Below are positions 1-5,042 of a stretch of DNA of 5,453 bases, piece by piece. Every line of letters begins with the position of its first letter. Positions within the stretch are counted from its first letter, which is position 1. The notes beneath the pieces were generated by a model that saw only the letters and a program-made list of their open reading frames with translations, was not told the DNA's origin and searched no databases. Source of the DNA: Clostridia bacterium (GTDB lineage: Bacteria > Bacillota > Clostridia > Oscillospirales > Butyricicoccaceae). The position numbers and the translations under genes are program-made. The stretch covers positions 1 through 5,453 of the forward strand of contig JAFYNW010000418.1 in NCBI GenBank assembly GCA_017547995.1, read 5' to 3'.

Positions 1-1253
1 ATTGCCGCCATTTCACCACGTGTGATGCTTGCGGATGGAGCAAATTCTCTGCCCTTATCTGTGATACTGCCCTCCATAATGCCCTCTTCGTAAAGAGCTG
101 TAGCATATCCGTTATTCACGTCTACATATGGAGATTTCGCCTTGGATTTGGAAAGACCGAGGGCCTTCGCCGCAATTTCAGCAATTTCAAGACGTGTGAT
201 TTCACCGTCAAGCGAGCCGATATTTGCCTTATCAAGCCATCCTTTTCCGTGAGCGTAGTTGACGAAGCCGCCTGCCCAGTGGTTATCAGCTGCGCCCTGC
301 TCACTTACACCTACTGCACGCATAAGCAGAGTCACTGCCGCACCTGTGGTTGTTGTATCATAAGGACCGTAATTGCCGTCCGGATATCCTGTGATTACGC
401 CTTCCTCGTTGAGCTCCATAATATAATGATAGAACCATTTATCTTTTGTAACGTCAGGGAACTTATTTGCATAGCTGTTTGCCGACCATTTTGCATACAA
501 CGTGCGGCTGTTCTGCACGTTATGTGTTACAAGAATGTCCGTGCCCTTGGACGTTGCCCAGCCTTCAAAGGTATAACCGAGGCGGACAGCCTTTGGCAGA
601 TTGCCGTAGACGTTGCCCGTCTTATAGAAAAGCACGTCGCGTGGTGTGCTGCCCTCACCTGCATTGAATGCGATATAGGCATATTTTTCATCGGCCTGCG
701 ACGTGTAGTTGCCGTCAAGGAAGATAATCGCTTCCTGAATACGTCTTTTTGCAAGACCGTCCTGCACCTTGCCGCCTGCATGACACCAGATGCCGAAGGC
801 ATCGACTACTTCATCTCGTGATGCTTCTTCGCCCTTGAGTATTCTTATCAGCTTGCTGTTGCCCGAAAGCCAGCTTGTGCCGAGATTGTATGTAAAGCTT
901 ACAATGGCATCGTACTGATTCTGTCTGAGAGTGATGCCGTTTTTATCGAGAAACTCATTTACCTCTTTCTCCTGAAGTTTGAGCTCATCTCGCAAAAGCT
1001 CTTCTGCCTTTTCCTCTGTTATGCCGTCAGGGTATTCACCTGCTTTGCACAATGTACCGTAGCCGATAAGGTGGCTTCCTGCGTAGGTGTACATATCCTT
1101 ATAGAAGCCTTCCTTGGATTTGATGAAATCTATACCATCCTGACTTATCGTCATATCGGCAGCCTTAACCGGCATTACACCGATGCACATACACAATATA
1201 AGTGCAATGCTGATTATCTTTTTTATACTTCCTTTTGTTTTTGCCGTGTTCAT
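1..1253 (-). CDS. Secreted GH24 lysozyme-like protein with InlB-type repeat and SLH domains (C-terminus cut by window edge)
   Basis: The reading frame is open for 417 codons from ATG at 1253-1251 and runs off the left edge. The start is fixed by AGGAG (minus strand, 1263-1259) five bases upstream and by the signal peptide: basic residues 1-12, a hydrophobic core about 13-27, likely cleavage after VKA at 31. Residues 36-180 resemble GH24 (phage-type) muramidases, with IKSKEGF around E48, IGYGT at 63-67, YPDGIT at 74-79 and QNQYDAIVSFTYNLG at 111-125. Residues about 205-256 form a Listeria-Bacteroides (InlB B) repeat, with GYTFEGW at 226-232 and LYAKW at 252-256. Three SLH domains follow at about 263-315, 322-367 and 374 onward; the last is incomplete. 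SLH domains usually bind secondary cell-wall polymer, so the protein is probably held on the cell surface and acts on peptidoglycan. Aligned from memory to GH24, E48 is kept, but the usual Asp and Thr/Ser positions appear to be Y57 and L62, so activity is uncertain. The SLH1 TRAE-like motif is also degenerate (TTGA), while SLH2 and SLH3 have TRLE and TRGE. Confidence 0.9.
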   Translation of the reverse strand, partial: MNTAKTKGSIKKIISIALILCMCIGVMPVKAADMTISQDGIDFIKSKEGFYKDMYTYAGSHLIGYGTLCKAGEYPDGITEEKAEELLRDELKLQEKEVNEFLDKNGITLRQNQYDAIVSFTYNLGTSWLSGNSKLIRILKGEEASRDEVVDAFGIWCHAGGKVQDGLAKRRIQEAIIFLDGNYTSQADEKYAYIAFNAGEGSTPRDVLFYKTGNVYGNLPKAVRLGYTFEGWATSKGTDILVTHNVQNSRTLYAKWSANSYANKFPDVTKDKWFYHYIMELNEEGVITGYPDGNYGPYDTTTTGAAVTLLMRAVGVSEQGAADNHWAGGFVNYAHGKGWLDKANIGSLDGEITRLEIAEIAAKALGLSKSKAKSPYVDVNNGYATALYEEGIMEGSITDKGREFAPSASITRGEMAA

Positions 1254-1321
1254 TTTGTCTCCTTTTGGTCATCTGGTTTGCTTACTTATTTACAGACGCT
1301 TTATAACGCCGACAGGTTTCT

Positions 1322-1350
1322 ATTATAACACAGAAAAGACAAGATTTCAC
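1322..1350 (-). promoter_or_regulatory. Sigma-A promoter for the GH24-SLH gene
   Basis: On the minus strand a perfect TATAAT (1327-1322) carries an extended -10 (TGT just upstream, 1330-1328). A GTGAAA -35 (1350-1345, 4/6 to TTGACA) lies 17 bases upstream. Transcription would begin near 1315, giving a leader of about 60 bases before the ATG. No riboswitch or strong hairpin is evident in that leader. Confidence 0.7.
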
Positions 1351-1376
1351 TACTTTTTTCGATAATTTACTCATTT

Positions 1377-1420
1377 GGAATAATTTGTCTGTTTTTTTCG
1401 ATTTGTCATTGAAATATTCC
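1377..1420. repeat. Imperfect dyad between the divergent promoters
   Basis: GGAATA at 1377-1382 is mirrored by TATTCC at 1415-1420, and pairing continues imperfectly inward for two further positions after one mismatch. The right arm sits in the spacer of the thioesterase promoter, and the whole dyad lies upstream of the GH24 promoter. It could be a regulator site, but the arms are short and AT-rich, so chance is a real alternative. Confidence 0.25.
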
Positions 1421-1437
1421 CAAAAAGGTATTATAAT
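1409..1437 (+). promoter_or_regulatory. Sigma-A promoter for the thioesterase gene
   Basis: TTGAAA (1409-1414, 5/6) and TATAAT (1432-1437, 6/6) are separated by exactly 17 bases. Transcription should begin near 1444, only about 16 bases before the ATG and just ahead of the AGGAGG at 1449-1454. The leader is too short to hold a riboswitch, so any control should act at the promoter. Confidence 0.8.
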
Positions 1438-1459
1438 ATAATTTCGTCAGGAGGTTACT

Positions 1460-2164
1460 ATGTACAATTGCACTTATAATTTGCGTTACAGCGATTTCAA
1501 AGACTATCAGACAATAAAGCATTCTGCAGTTATGGATATAATTCAGGATGTTGCTATAAAACATTCAAACGAGCTTGGTTATAACCTTAAGACTATGCGT
1601 GAAGCAGGTCTTGCATGGATGCTTCAGGGCATCAAGGTGCATTTTGAAAAGCCTGCCGCTCCATCTATGACTATTGACGTGGAAACTGCCGTAAAGAATA
1701 TGCGCGGCACTTCATCAGAGCGCGGCACTTTCATTTACTGCAACGGTCAGCTTGTTGCAAAGGCAGTTGCAAACTGGTTTATTTTTGACCTTTCCCGCGG
1801 CCGTCCGGGCAGAATCCCTGCTGAAATGGCTGAGGTTTACGGCACACACGATTTCGGAGATGACTTTTTCTCCTATAAGAAGCCTGAAACTCAGGAAGCA
1901 GAGGTGCTCTATTCCGTCCGCGTTTCCAACAAGGAAATTGACACGAATGACCATCTCAACAATCAGAAAAGCTCTGAAATCCTTATGGACGCTTTGCCAT
2001 TCGACTATTTCTTTACAGATATGACGGTATATTTCAAGCGTCCTGCCCTGCTTGGTGATATTCTTGAGCTTTGTATGACAAAGCTTGACAACGGCTACTA
2101 CGTGCATCTGCAGACACCTGAAAAAGAAGTTTGTGTTGCTGCTGTTTTTGAATGTAACTTATAA
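1460..2164 (+). CDS. Acyl-ACP thioesterase, FatA/FatB type (double hot-dog)
   Basis: This 234-residue cytosolic protein should hydrolyse acyl-acyl carrier protein to release free fatty acids from type II fatty acid synthesis. The first hot-dog half spans about residues 1-130; an HSAVMDIIQDVAIKHS helix (21-36) follows the first strand, as is usual in the family. The second half (about 145-234) holds the signature IDTNDHLNN at 160-168, matching the D-x-N-x-H-x-N-N motif with probable catalytic D161, N163 and H165. The length is close to typical bacterial members, about 240-250 residues. Where plant FatB enzymes carry a further catalytic Glu, this protein seems to read FKRPALLGD (192-200) without it; that alignment is from memory. 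The ATG at 1460 follows AGGAGG with a 5-base spacer. The gene is a single transcription unit between its own promoter and a terminator at 2172-2200. Chain-length preference cannot be read from the sequence. Confidence 0.9.
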   Translation: MYNCTYNLRYSDFKDYQTIKHSAVMDIIQDVAIKHSNELGYNLKTMREAGLAWMLQGIKVHFEKPAAPSMTIDVETAVKNMRGTSSERGTFIYCNGQLVAKAVANWFIFDLSRGRPGRIPAEMAEVYGTHDFGDDFFSYKKPETQEAEVLYSVRVSNKEIDTNDHLNNQKSSEILMDALPFDYFFTDMTVYFKRPALLGDILELCMTKLDNGYYVHLQTPEKEVCVAAVFECNL

Positions 2165-2171
2165 AAAAATT

Positions 2172-2200
2172 ACAGCCTTATGCTTTTGAGCAAAGGCTGT
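2172..2200. terminator. Bidirectional intrinsic terminator between convergent genes
   Basis: ACAGCCTT (2172-2179) pairs with AAGGCTGT (2193-2200). After a bulged A2180, TGCT (2181-2184) pairs with AGCA (2189-2192) over a TTTG loop. A T-run follows on the plus strand (2200-2206) for the thioesterase. An A-run upstream (2163-2169) gives a T-run on the minus strand for the polymerase operon, whose last stop codon lies at 2211-2209. Confidence 0.92.
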
Positions 2201-2208
2201 TTTTTTAT

Positions 2209-2577
2209 TTATTCAACTTCATATGGCCAGTCGTTGATGCCGCCGAATTCTTTTATATTGGTGTAGCCCATATCGGCAAGAATCTGCGAAGCCTTTTTGC
2301 TTCGGTTGCCGCTTCGGCAATAGACCAGAATAAGCTGATTTTTGTCAGGAAGCTCGTCTTCTGCCCTGTCTTCAATTTCCGTATTCGGAATGAGAATTGC
2401 ACCCGGAATATGCTTTTCGTCATACTCATCCTGATTGCGTACGTCGAGAATTATATAATTTTCTTCCTTATCCATCATTTCCTTTGCCTTTTCAGCCGAA
2501 ATGCTGATATATCCGTTTTTTGCTCCACATCCTGCAAGGATAATGAGCATAAGCATAACTGCAACTATTTTTCTCAT
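2209..2577 (-). CDS. Rhodanese-domain lipoprotein, last gene of the SOS operon
   Basis: The product is a 122-residue exported lipoprotein with one rhodanese domain. The N-terminus is a lipoprotein signal: Arg/Lys at 2-3, a hydrophobic core 4-13 and lipobox LAGC (14-17), with lipidation expected at C17. The mature protein would sit on the outer face of the membrane. The domain spans about residues 22-120, with ILDVRNQDEYDEKHIPGA (43-60) and the active-site loop CRSGNRS (87-93), so catalytic C87 is present, then GGINDWPY (112-119). Rhodaneses move sulfur through a Cys persulfide, but many single-domain forms have unknown donors and acceptors, and the substrate here is not known. The ATG shares ATGA with the stop of the YolD-like gene, and GAGGTGA (2587-2581) inside that gene acts as its Shine-Dalgarno, so translation is probably coupled. 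An exported sulfurtransferase in an SOS-type operon is unexpected. Confidence 0.9.
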   Translation of the reverse strand: MRKIVAVMLMLIILAGCGAKNGYISISAEKAKEMMDKEENYIILDVRNQDEYDEKHIPGAILIPNTEIEDRAEDELPDKNQLILVYCRSGNRSKKASQILADMGYTNIKEFGGINDWPYEVE

Positions 2578-3017
2578 ATTTCACCTCGTTTTTCAAACAA
2601 CTCACCCGTTATGGCAATAATTTCACTTATCGGGACAATCTGCCCGCCCTGAGTTATTATATTATTTTCATAGTGGTCAATTTTCTTGATTTTATCGGTT
2701 ATTGTAAGATAAGCGCCCCCTGTTTTTCGCCCGTCAGGCTCAAAATAGGTTATCGAAACTATCGGGGCGTTTCTGATATTATCCTGAATAAACTGAAGAC
2801 GAAGGTCGATTTCCGCCTTGACCGCTTCGTCAATTTCTATGCGCGAATCAGTAAGCCTTGCCGTTTCCTTTACCGCGACATCGTGGCCCGTCAGCGCGGC
2901 AAATGGCGAAAACTGCGCCGCACGGTTTATTATGCTCATCTGCCCATGCTTTTCCGACTTGTGATGAGGCAGATTGATTATGTCATTGTATTTGTCTGTG
3001 ATTTTAAGCGGTGACAT
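2574..3017 (-). CDS. YolD-like protein
   Basis: This 147-residue, apparently cytosolic protein resembles the YolD-like family, which is often encoded beside Y-family (UvrX/UmuC-type) polymerases in Firmicutes and phages. YolD has been proposed to be a functional counterpart of UmuD, but its biochemistry is poorly defined. Visible parts are an N-terminal segment with LPHHKSEKHGQMS (16-28) and RAAQFSPFAALTGHD (32-46), an acidic, probably helical stretch (about 47-80), and a beta-rich C-terminal part (about 85-136) with IVSITYF (86-92) and QIVPISEIIAI (126-136), typical of the YolD core. It has no signal peptide or membrane segment. The ATG at 3017 is chosen by AAGGAGG at 3028-3022. It begins 9 bases after the small membrane protein gene ends, and its stop overlaps the rhodanese start by 4 bases. 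The family assignment is from sequence memory. Confidence 0.8.
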   Translation of the reverse strand: MSPLKITDKYNDIINLPHHKSEKHGQMSIINRAAQFSPFAALTGHDVAVKETARLTDSRIEIDEAVKAEIDLRLQFIQDNIRNAPIVSITYFEPDGRKTGGAYLTITDKIKKIDHYENNIITQGGQIVPISEIIAITGELFEKRGEI

Positions 3018-3021
3018 ATTG

Positions 3022-3028
3022 CCTCCTT
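3022..3028 (-). promoter_or_regulatory. Ribosome binding site overlapping the upstream stop codon (YolD-like gene)
   Basis: AAGGAGG on the minus strand lies four bases before the ATG at 3017. Its two leading A residues belong to the TAA stop (3029-3027) of the 103-residue gene. Ribosomes finishing the upstream gene therefore sit directly on this site, which favours coupled re-initiation. Confidence 0.85.
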
Positions 3029-3338
3029 ATTCTGCCCGTTTATAAATCGCACCTTCCCAGTCCCATAGTGCATAGATATAGTCGGCATTTTCTTTGCCGT
3101 CAATGGAATAAACGCGCATTTTTATTTTGGTGTTTCTCACAACACCCAGATATTTATCCTTATTATCTGATGAGAAACCACTGTTGTAGTCTCTTTCATA
3201 GGTTGTCCCATCGATAATAATATGCTCGTTTTCAGCTCCCGTTATCTTGCCTATTACAGGAATGCCGATAAACTGACGTATATTGAGCAAAGCAAATAAG
3301 ACAAGTATAAGCAAAGTTATTGCAATTATCTTTTTCAT
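3027..3338 (-). CDS. Small membrane-anchored protein of unknown function
   Basis: I do not recognise a named family for this 103-residue protein. Residues 3-20 are strongly hydrophobic after two Lys residues, which predicts one N-terminal membrane segment or an uncleaved signal with the rest outside. There is no lipobox Cys, and no clear signal peptidase site is visible. The remaining domain of about 80 residues looks beta-rich: IIIDGTTYERDY (40-51), KIKMRVYSIDG (71-81) and a C-terminal aromatic patch DYIYALWDWEGAIYKR (86-101). The ATG at 3338 follows AAGGAGG (3349-3343). The gene begins 9 bases after the polymerase ends and is followed 9 bases later by the YolD-like gene, so it shares their transcript. 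Its operon position suggests DNA damage-induced expression. A role as an SOS envelope or cell-division factor is speculation, since no LysM or known division-inhibitor motif is present. Confidence 0.8.
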   Translation of the reverse strand: MKKIIAITLLILVLFALLNIRQFIGIPVIGKITGAENEHIIIDGTTYERDYNSGFSSDNKDKYLGVVRNTKIKMRVYSIDGKENADYIYALWDWEGAIYKRAE

Positions 3339-3342
3339 ATTG

Positions 3343-3349
3343 CCTCCTT
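3343..3349 (-). promoter_or_regulatory. Ribosome binding site overlapping the polymerase stop codon (small membrane protein gene)
   Basis: AAGGAGG lies four bases before the ATG at 3338, with its first two A residues supplied by the polymerase TAA stop (3350-3348). The arrangement and sequence are the same as at the next junction (3015-3030). Confidence 0.85.
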
Positions 3350-4868
3350 ATGCTTTGTGGCCGCCGATTTGCTTATTGCGGTCTTTTGTCGTTGCGCCTT
3401 CTTCAAGATTCATCCCCTTGAGGATTGCATTCTTGCCGAACTTTTTCTTGATTTCAAGTACCGCCTGCTGACGACGATGCTCACGCTCAAGCTCGATTTC
3501 CTCTTCTTCTCGGATTTTCTGCTGATTTGCTATATCGTCAAACAGATTAAACTGCATTGGCACTTCGTTTTTCCTTGCCTTGTCCTCTGCCATAACGTGA
3601 CCGACAGAAATGTTCAGTCTGCGCACAAGAAGCGTCGGGTCTACGATACGGTCGTAAAGCTCGATTATTGCGTCGGTCATAATCTTGCCCGACGAGGTAT
3701 GACGCGGAAGATTGGCTGTGCCATGAGCATGCTTCGGAATTTTACGGCCGTAGTGGTCGATAGTTATATCACCCTTGTATTTATTGGCTCTTTCTCCTTT
3801 GAGGTTATCGATATCATATCCTACAGTAAGCACAAGCTGGTCTGTGACCAGGGCCTTATCCACTAAATCGAGGGCGAGAAGATCTGTCATTTCACGCACC
3901 ACAAGACGTGCCTTGTCGCTCTCGTAAGGCTCATGCAAAACCTGACCTGAGCCTATGCTTTTATCCTCCGGCTTATAGGCTTTCACGTCGGCAATTGTGC
4001 AAGGCTCCCATCCCCATGCATGGTCGATGAGCAGCTCAGCATTGACGCCAAACAATTTATAAAGCAGGTCTTCATTATGATATTCAGTCGCCTTGCCTAC
4101 CGAACAACGCGCGATATCACCCATGGTGTAAAGGCCATTGGCTTGCAGTTTTTTCGCATAGCCTCTGCCTACTCTCCAGAAATCTGTAAGCGGCTCGTGC
4201 GCCCACAAGGTGCGTCTGTAGGACATTTCGTCAAGCTGTGCTATGCGGACACCGTACTTATCGGCTTTGATGTGCTTGGCAACAATATCCATAGCCACCT
4301 TGGCAAGATACATATTTGTGCCAATGCCTGCCGCCGCAGTGATGCCCGTGGTCTTGAGCACGTCGAGAATTATCGTCTGTGCAAACTCATAAGGGGTCAT
4401 ATTGGCTGTCGGCAGATAGTTTGTGATATCCATAAACACCTCGTCTATCGAATAGACGTGGATGTCCTCAGGAGCAACGTATTTGAGATAGATATTGTAA
4501 ATGCGTGTGCTGTGCTCGATATAATGCGCCATTCGCGGCGGCGCAACTATATAATCGATTTCCTTTTCAGGATGCTTTTCAAGCTCAACTATATCATAGG
4601 ATGAGCCTTCAAACTTACGACCTTTTATATTCTGACGGCGCATGGCATTCATAAGCTTCATACGCTCGATGACTTCAAACAGACGCGGTCTGCCCGGAAT
4701 GCCGTAGCTTTTTATAGCAGGAGATGCGGCAAGGCATATTGTTTTCTGCGTACGCGATGCATCGGCAACCACAAGGTTTGTCGTCATGGGGTCGAGCCCT
4801 CTTTCGATACATTCGACAGAGGCATAGAAGGACTTAAGGTCGATACATAAGTAGGTGCGATTTTTCAT
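3348..4868 (-). CDS. Y-family translesion DNA polymerase (UmuC/UvrX/DinB superfamily), first gene of the SOS operon
   Basis: This 506-residue enzyme should copy past damaged bases at low fidelity as part of the SOS response. The palm has CIDLKSFYASVE (8-19), with metal ligand D10 and likely steric-gate Y15, and YSIDEVFMD (139-147), with catalytic D142 and E143. A helix-hairpin-helix thumb follows at about 227-256, around WRVGRGYAKKLQANG. The little-finger domain spans about 305-425. QFNLF at 439-443 fits the beta-clamp binding consensus QL(S/D)LF and sits just after the little finger, as in other Y-family enzymes. A highly charged, probably coiled-coil tail (about 449-476) and an extension to 506 make it longer than the roughly 410-425 residues usual for UvrX or UmuC. 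All expected catalytic residues are present. AAGGAGG (4882-4876) lies seven bases before the ATG. A LexA box and promoter lie just upstream. Which subfamily it belongs to (UvrX, UmuC or DinB) is not settled by reading. Confidence 0.95.
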   Translation of the reverse strand: MKNRTYLCIDLKSFYASVECIERGLDPMTTNLVVADASRTQKTICLAASPAIKSYGIPGRPRLFEVIERMKLMNAMRRQNIKGRKFEGSSYDIVELEKHPEKEIDYIVAPPRMAHYIEHSTRIYNIYLKYVAPEDIHVYSIDEVFMDITNYLPTANMTPYEFAQTIILDVLKTTGITAAAGIGTNMYLAKVAMDIVAKHIKADKYGVRIAQLDEMSYRRTLWAHEPLTDFWRVGRGYAKKLQANGLYTMGDIARCSVGKATEYHNEDLLYKLFGVNAELLIDHAWGWEPCTIADVKAYKPEDKSIGSGQVLHEPYESDKARLVVREMTDLLALDLVDKALVTDQLVLTVGYDIDNLKGERANKYKGDITIDHYGRKIPKHAHGTANLPRHTSSGKIMTDAIIELYDRIVDPTLLVRRLNISVGHVMAEDKARKNEVPMQFNLFDDIANQQKIREEEEIELEREHRRQQAVLEIKKKFGKNAILKGMNLEEGATTKDRNKQIGGHKA

Positions 4869-4897
4869 AACAAGTCCTCCTTTTCTTTGATGCTTAT

Positions 4898-4926
4898 ATT
4901 ATACCATATTTCATTAAATCGAACAA
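4898..4926 (-). promoter_or_regulatory. Promoter of the polymerase operon
   Basis: On the minus strand a perfect TATAAT (4903-4898) has an extended -10 (TGG at 4906-4904). A weak TTGTTC -35 (4926-4921, 3/6) lies 17 bases upstream. Transcription would start near 4891, leaving a leader of about 23 bases. The -35 falls inside the LexA box, so repressor binding would block RNA polymerase directly. Confidence 0.8.
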
Positions 4927-4933
4927 GTGTTTG
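4920..4933. promoter_or_regulatory. LexA (DinR) SOS box
   Basis: CGAACAAGTGTTTG on the plus strand matches the Gram-positive LexA consensus CGAACRNRYGTTYC/G at every position if the final base is allowed as G, and at 13 of 14 if C is required. It is a near-palindrome with half-sites CGAAC and GTTTG around a 4-base centre. It overlaps the -35 of the polymerase promoter, the expected geometry for a repressor site, and the gene it controls is a translesion polymerase. Confidence 0.9.
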
Positions 4934-4947
4934 TTTTAATAATTTTA

Positions 4948-4999
4948 TGGAATAAAGTCATATTGCTTTACAGATATTTATTTTATTGGAATAAAGCAA
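4948..4999. repeat. Short direct and inverted repeats upstream of the SOS promoter
   Basis: TGGAATAAAG occurs at 4948-4957 and again at 4987-4996, 39 bases apart and each preceded by a T-rich run. TTGCTTTA at 4963-4970 is exactly inverted as TAAAGCAA at 4992-4999. The stretch is AT-rich and non-coding, lying between the LexA-controlled promoter and the aminopeptidase terminator. I assign no function; low-complexity sequence could give this by chance. Confidence 0.4.
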
Positions 5000-5026
5000 A
5001 AAACTCCGACCATAATGGCCGGAGTT
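4998..5026 (-). terminator. Intrinsic terminator of the aminopeptidase gene
   Basis: ACTCCG (5003-5008) pairs with CGGAGT (5020-5025). After one A-C mismatch, CCA pairs with TGG around a TAA loop. Reading on the minus strand the hairpin is followed by six T residues (5003-4998), so it ends transcription from the gene to the right. It lies about 17 bases after that gene's stop and insulates the SOS promoter from read-through. Confidence 0.9.
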
Positions 5027-5042
5027 TTTATGTGAAAATGAA

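Noticed and set aside
249..821. 190-codon open frame on the plus strand
   Set aside because: It lies wholly opposite the GH24-SLH gene, has no ribosome binding site, and its product is Cys-rich and resembles no family, as expected for an antisense shadow.
1185..1200. Possible lipobox (LILC) in the GH24 protein signal sequence
   Set aside because: The residues before the Cys do not fit a lipobox, the hydrophobic core continues past it, and a better signal peptidase I site (VKA) follows.
1254..1315. Possible riboswitch or attenuator in the GH24 gene leader
   Set aside because: At about 60 bases it is short and shows no strong hairpin or terminator.
1715..2107. 130-codon open frame on the minus strand
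   Set aside because: It is opposite the thioesterase gene and its product resembles no family.
2574..3338. Toxin-antitoxin reading of the small gene pair within the operon
   Set aside because: The YolD-like protein has a better-supported role beside polymerases, and the small protein lacks any known toxin motif; the pair has no promoter of its own that I can see.
3357..3866. 169-codon open frame on the plus strand
   Set aside because: It is antisense to the polymerase gene, whose frame is complete and has all its motifs; no start signal or family resemblance.
4020..4604. 194-codon open frame on the plus strand
   Set aside because: It is antisense to the catalytic core of the polymerase, with no promoter or ribosome binding site visible.
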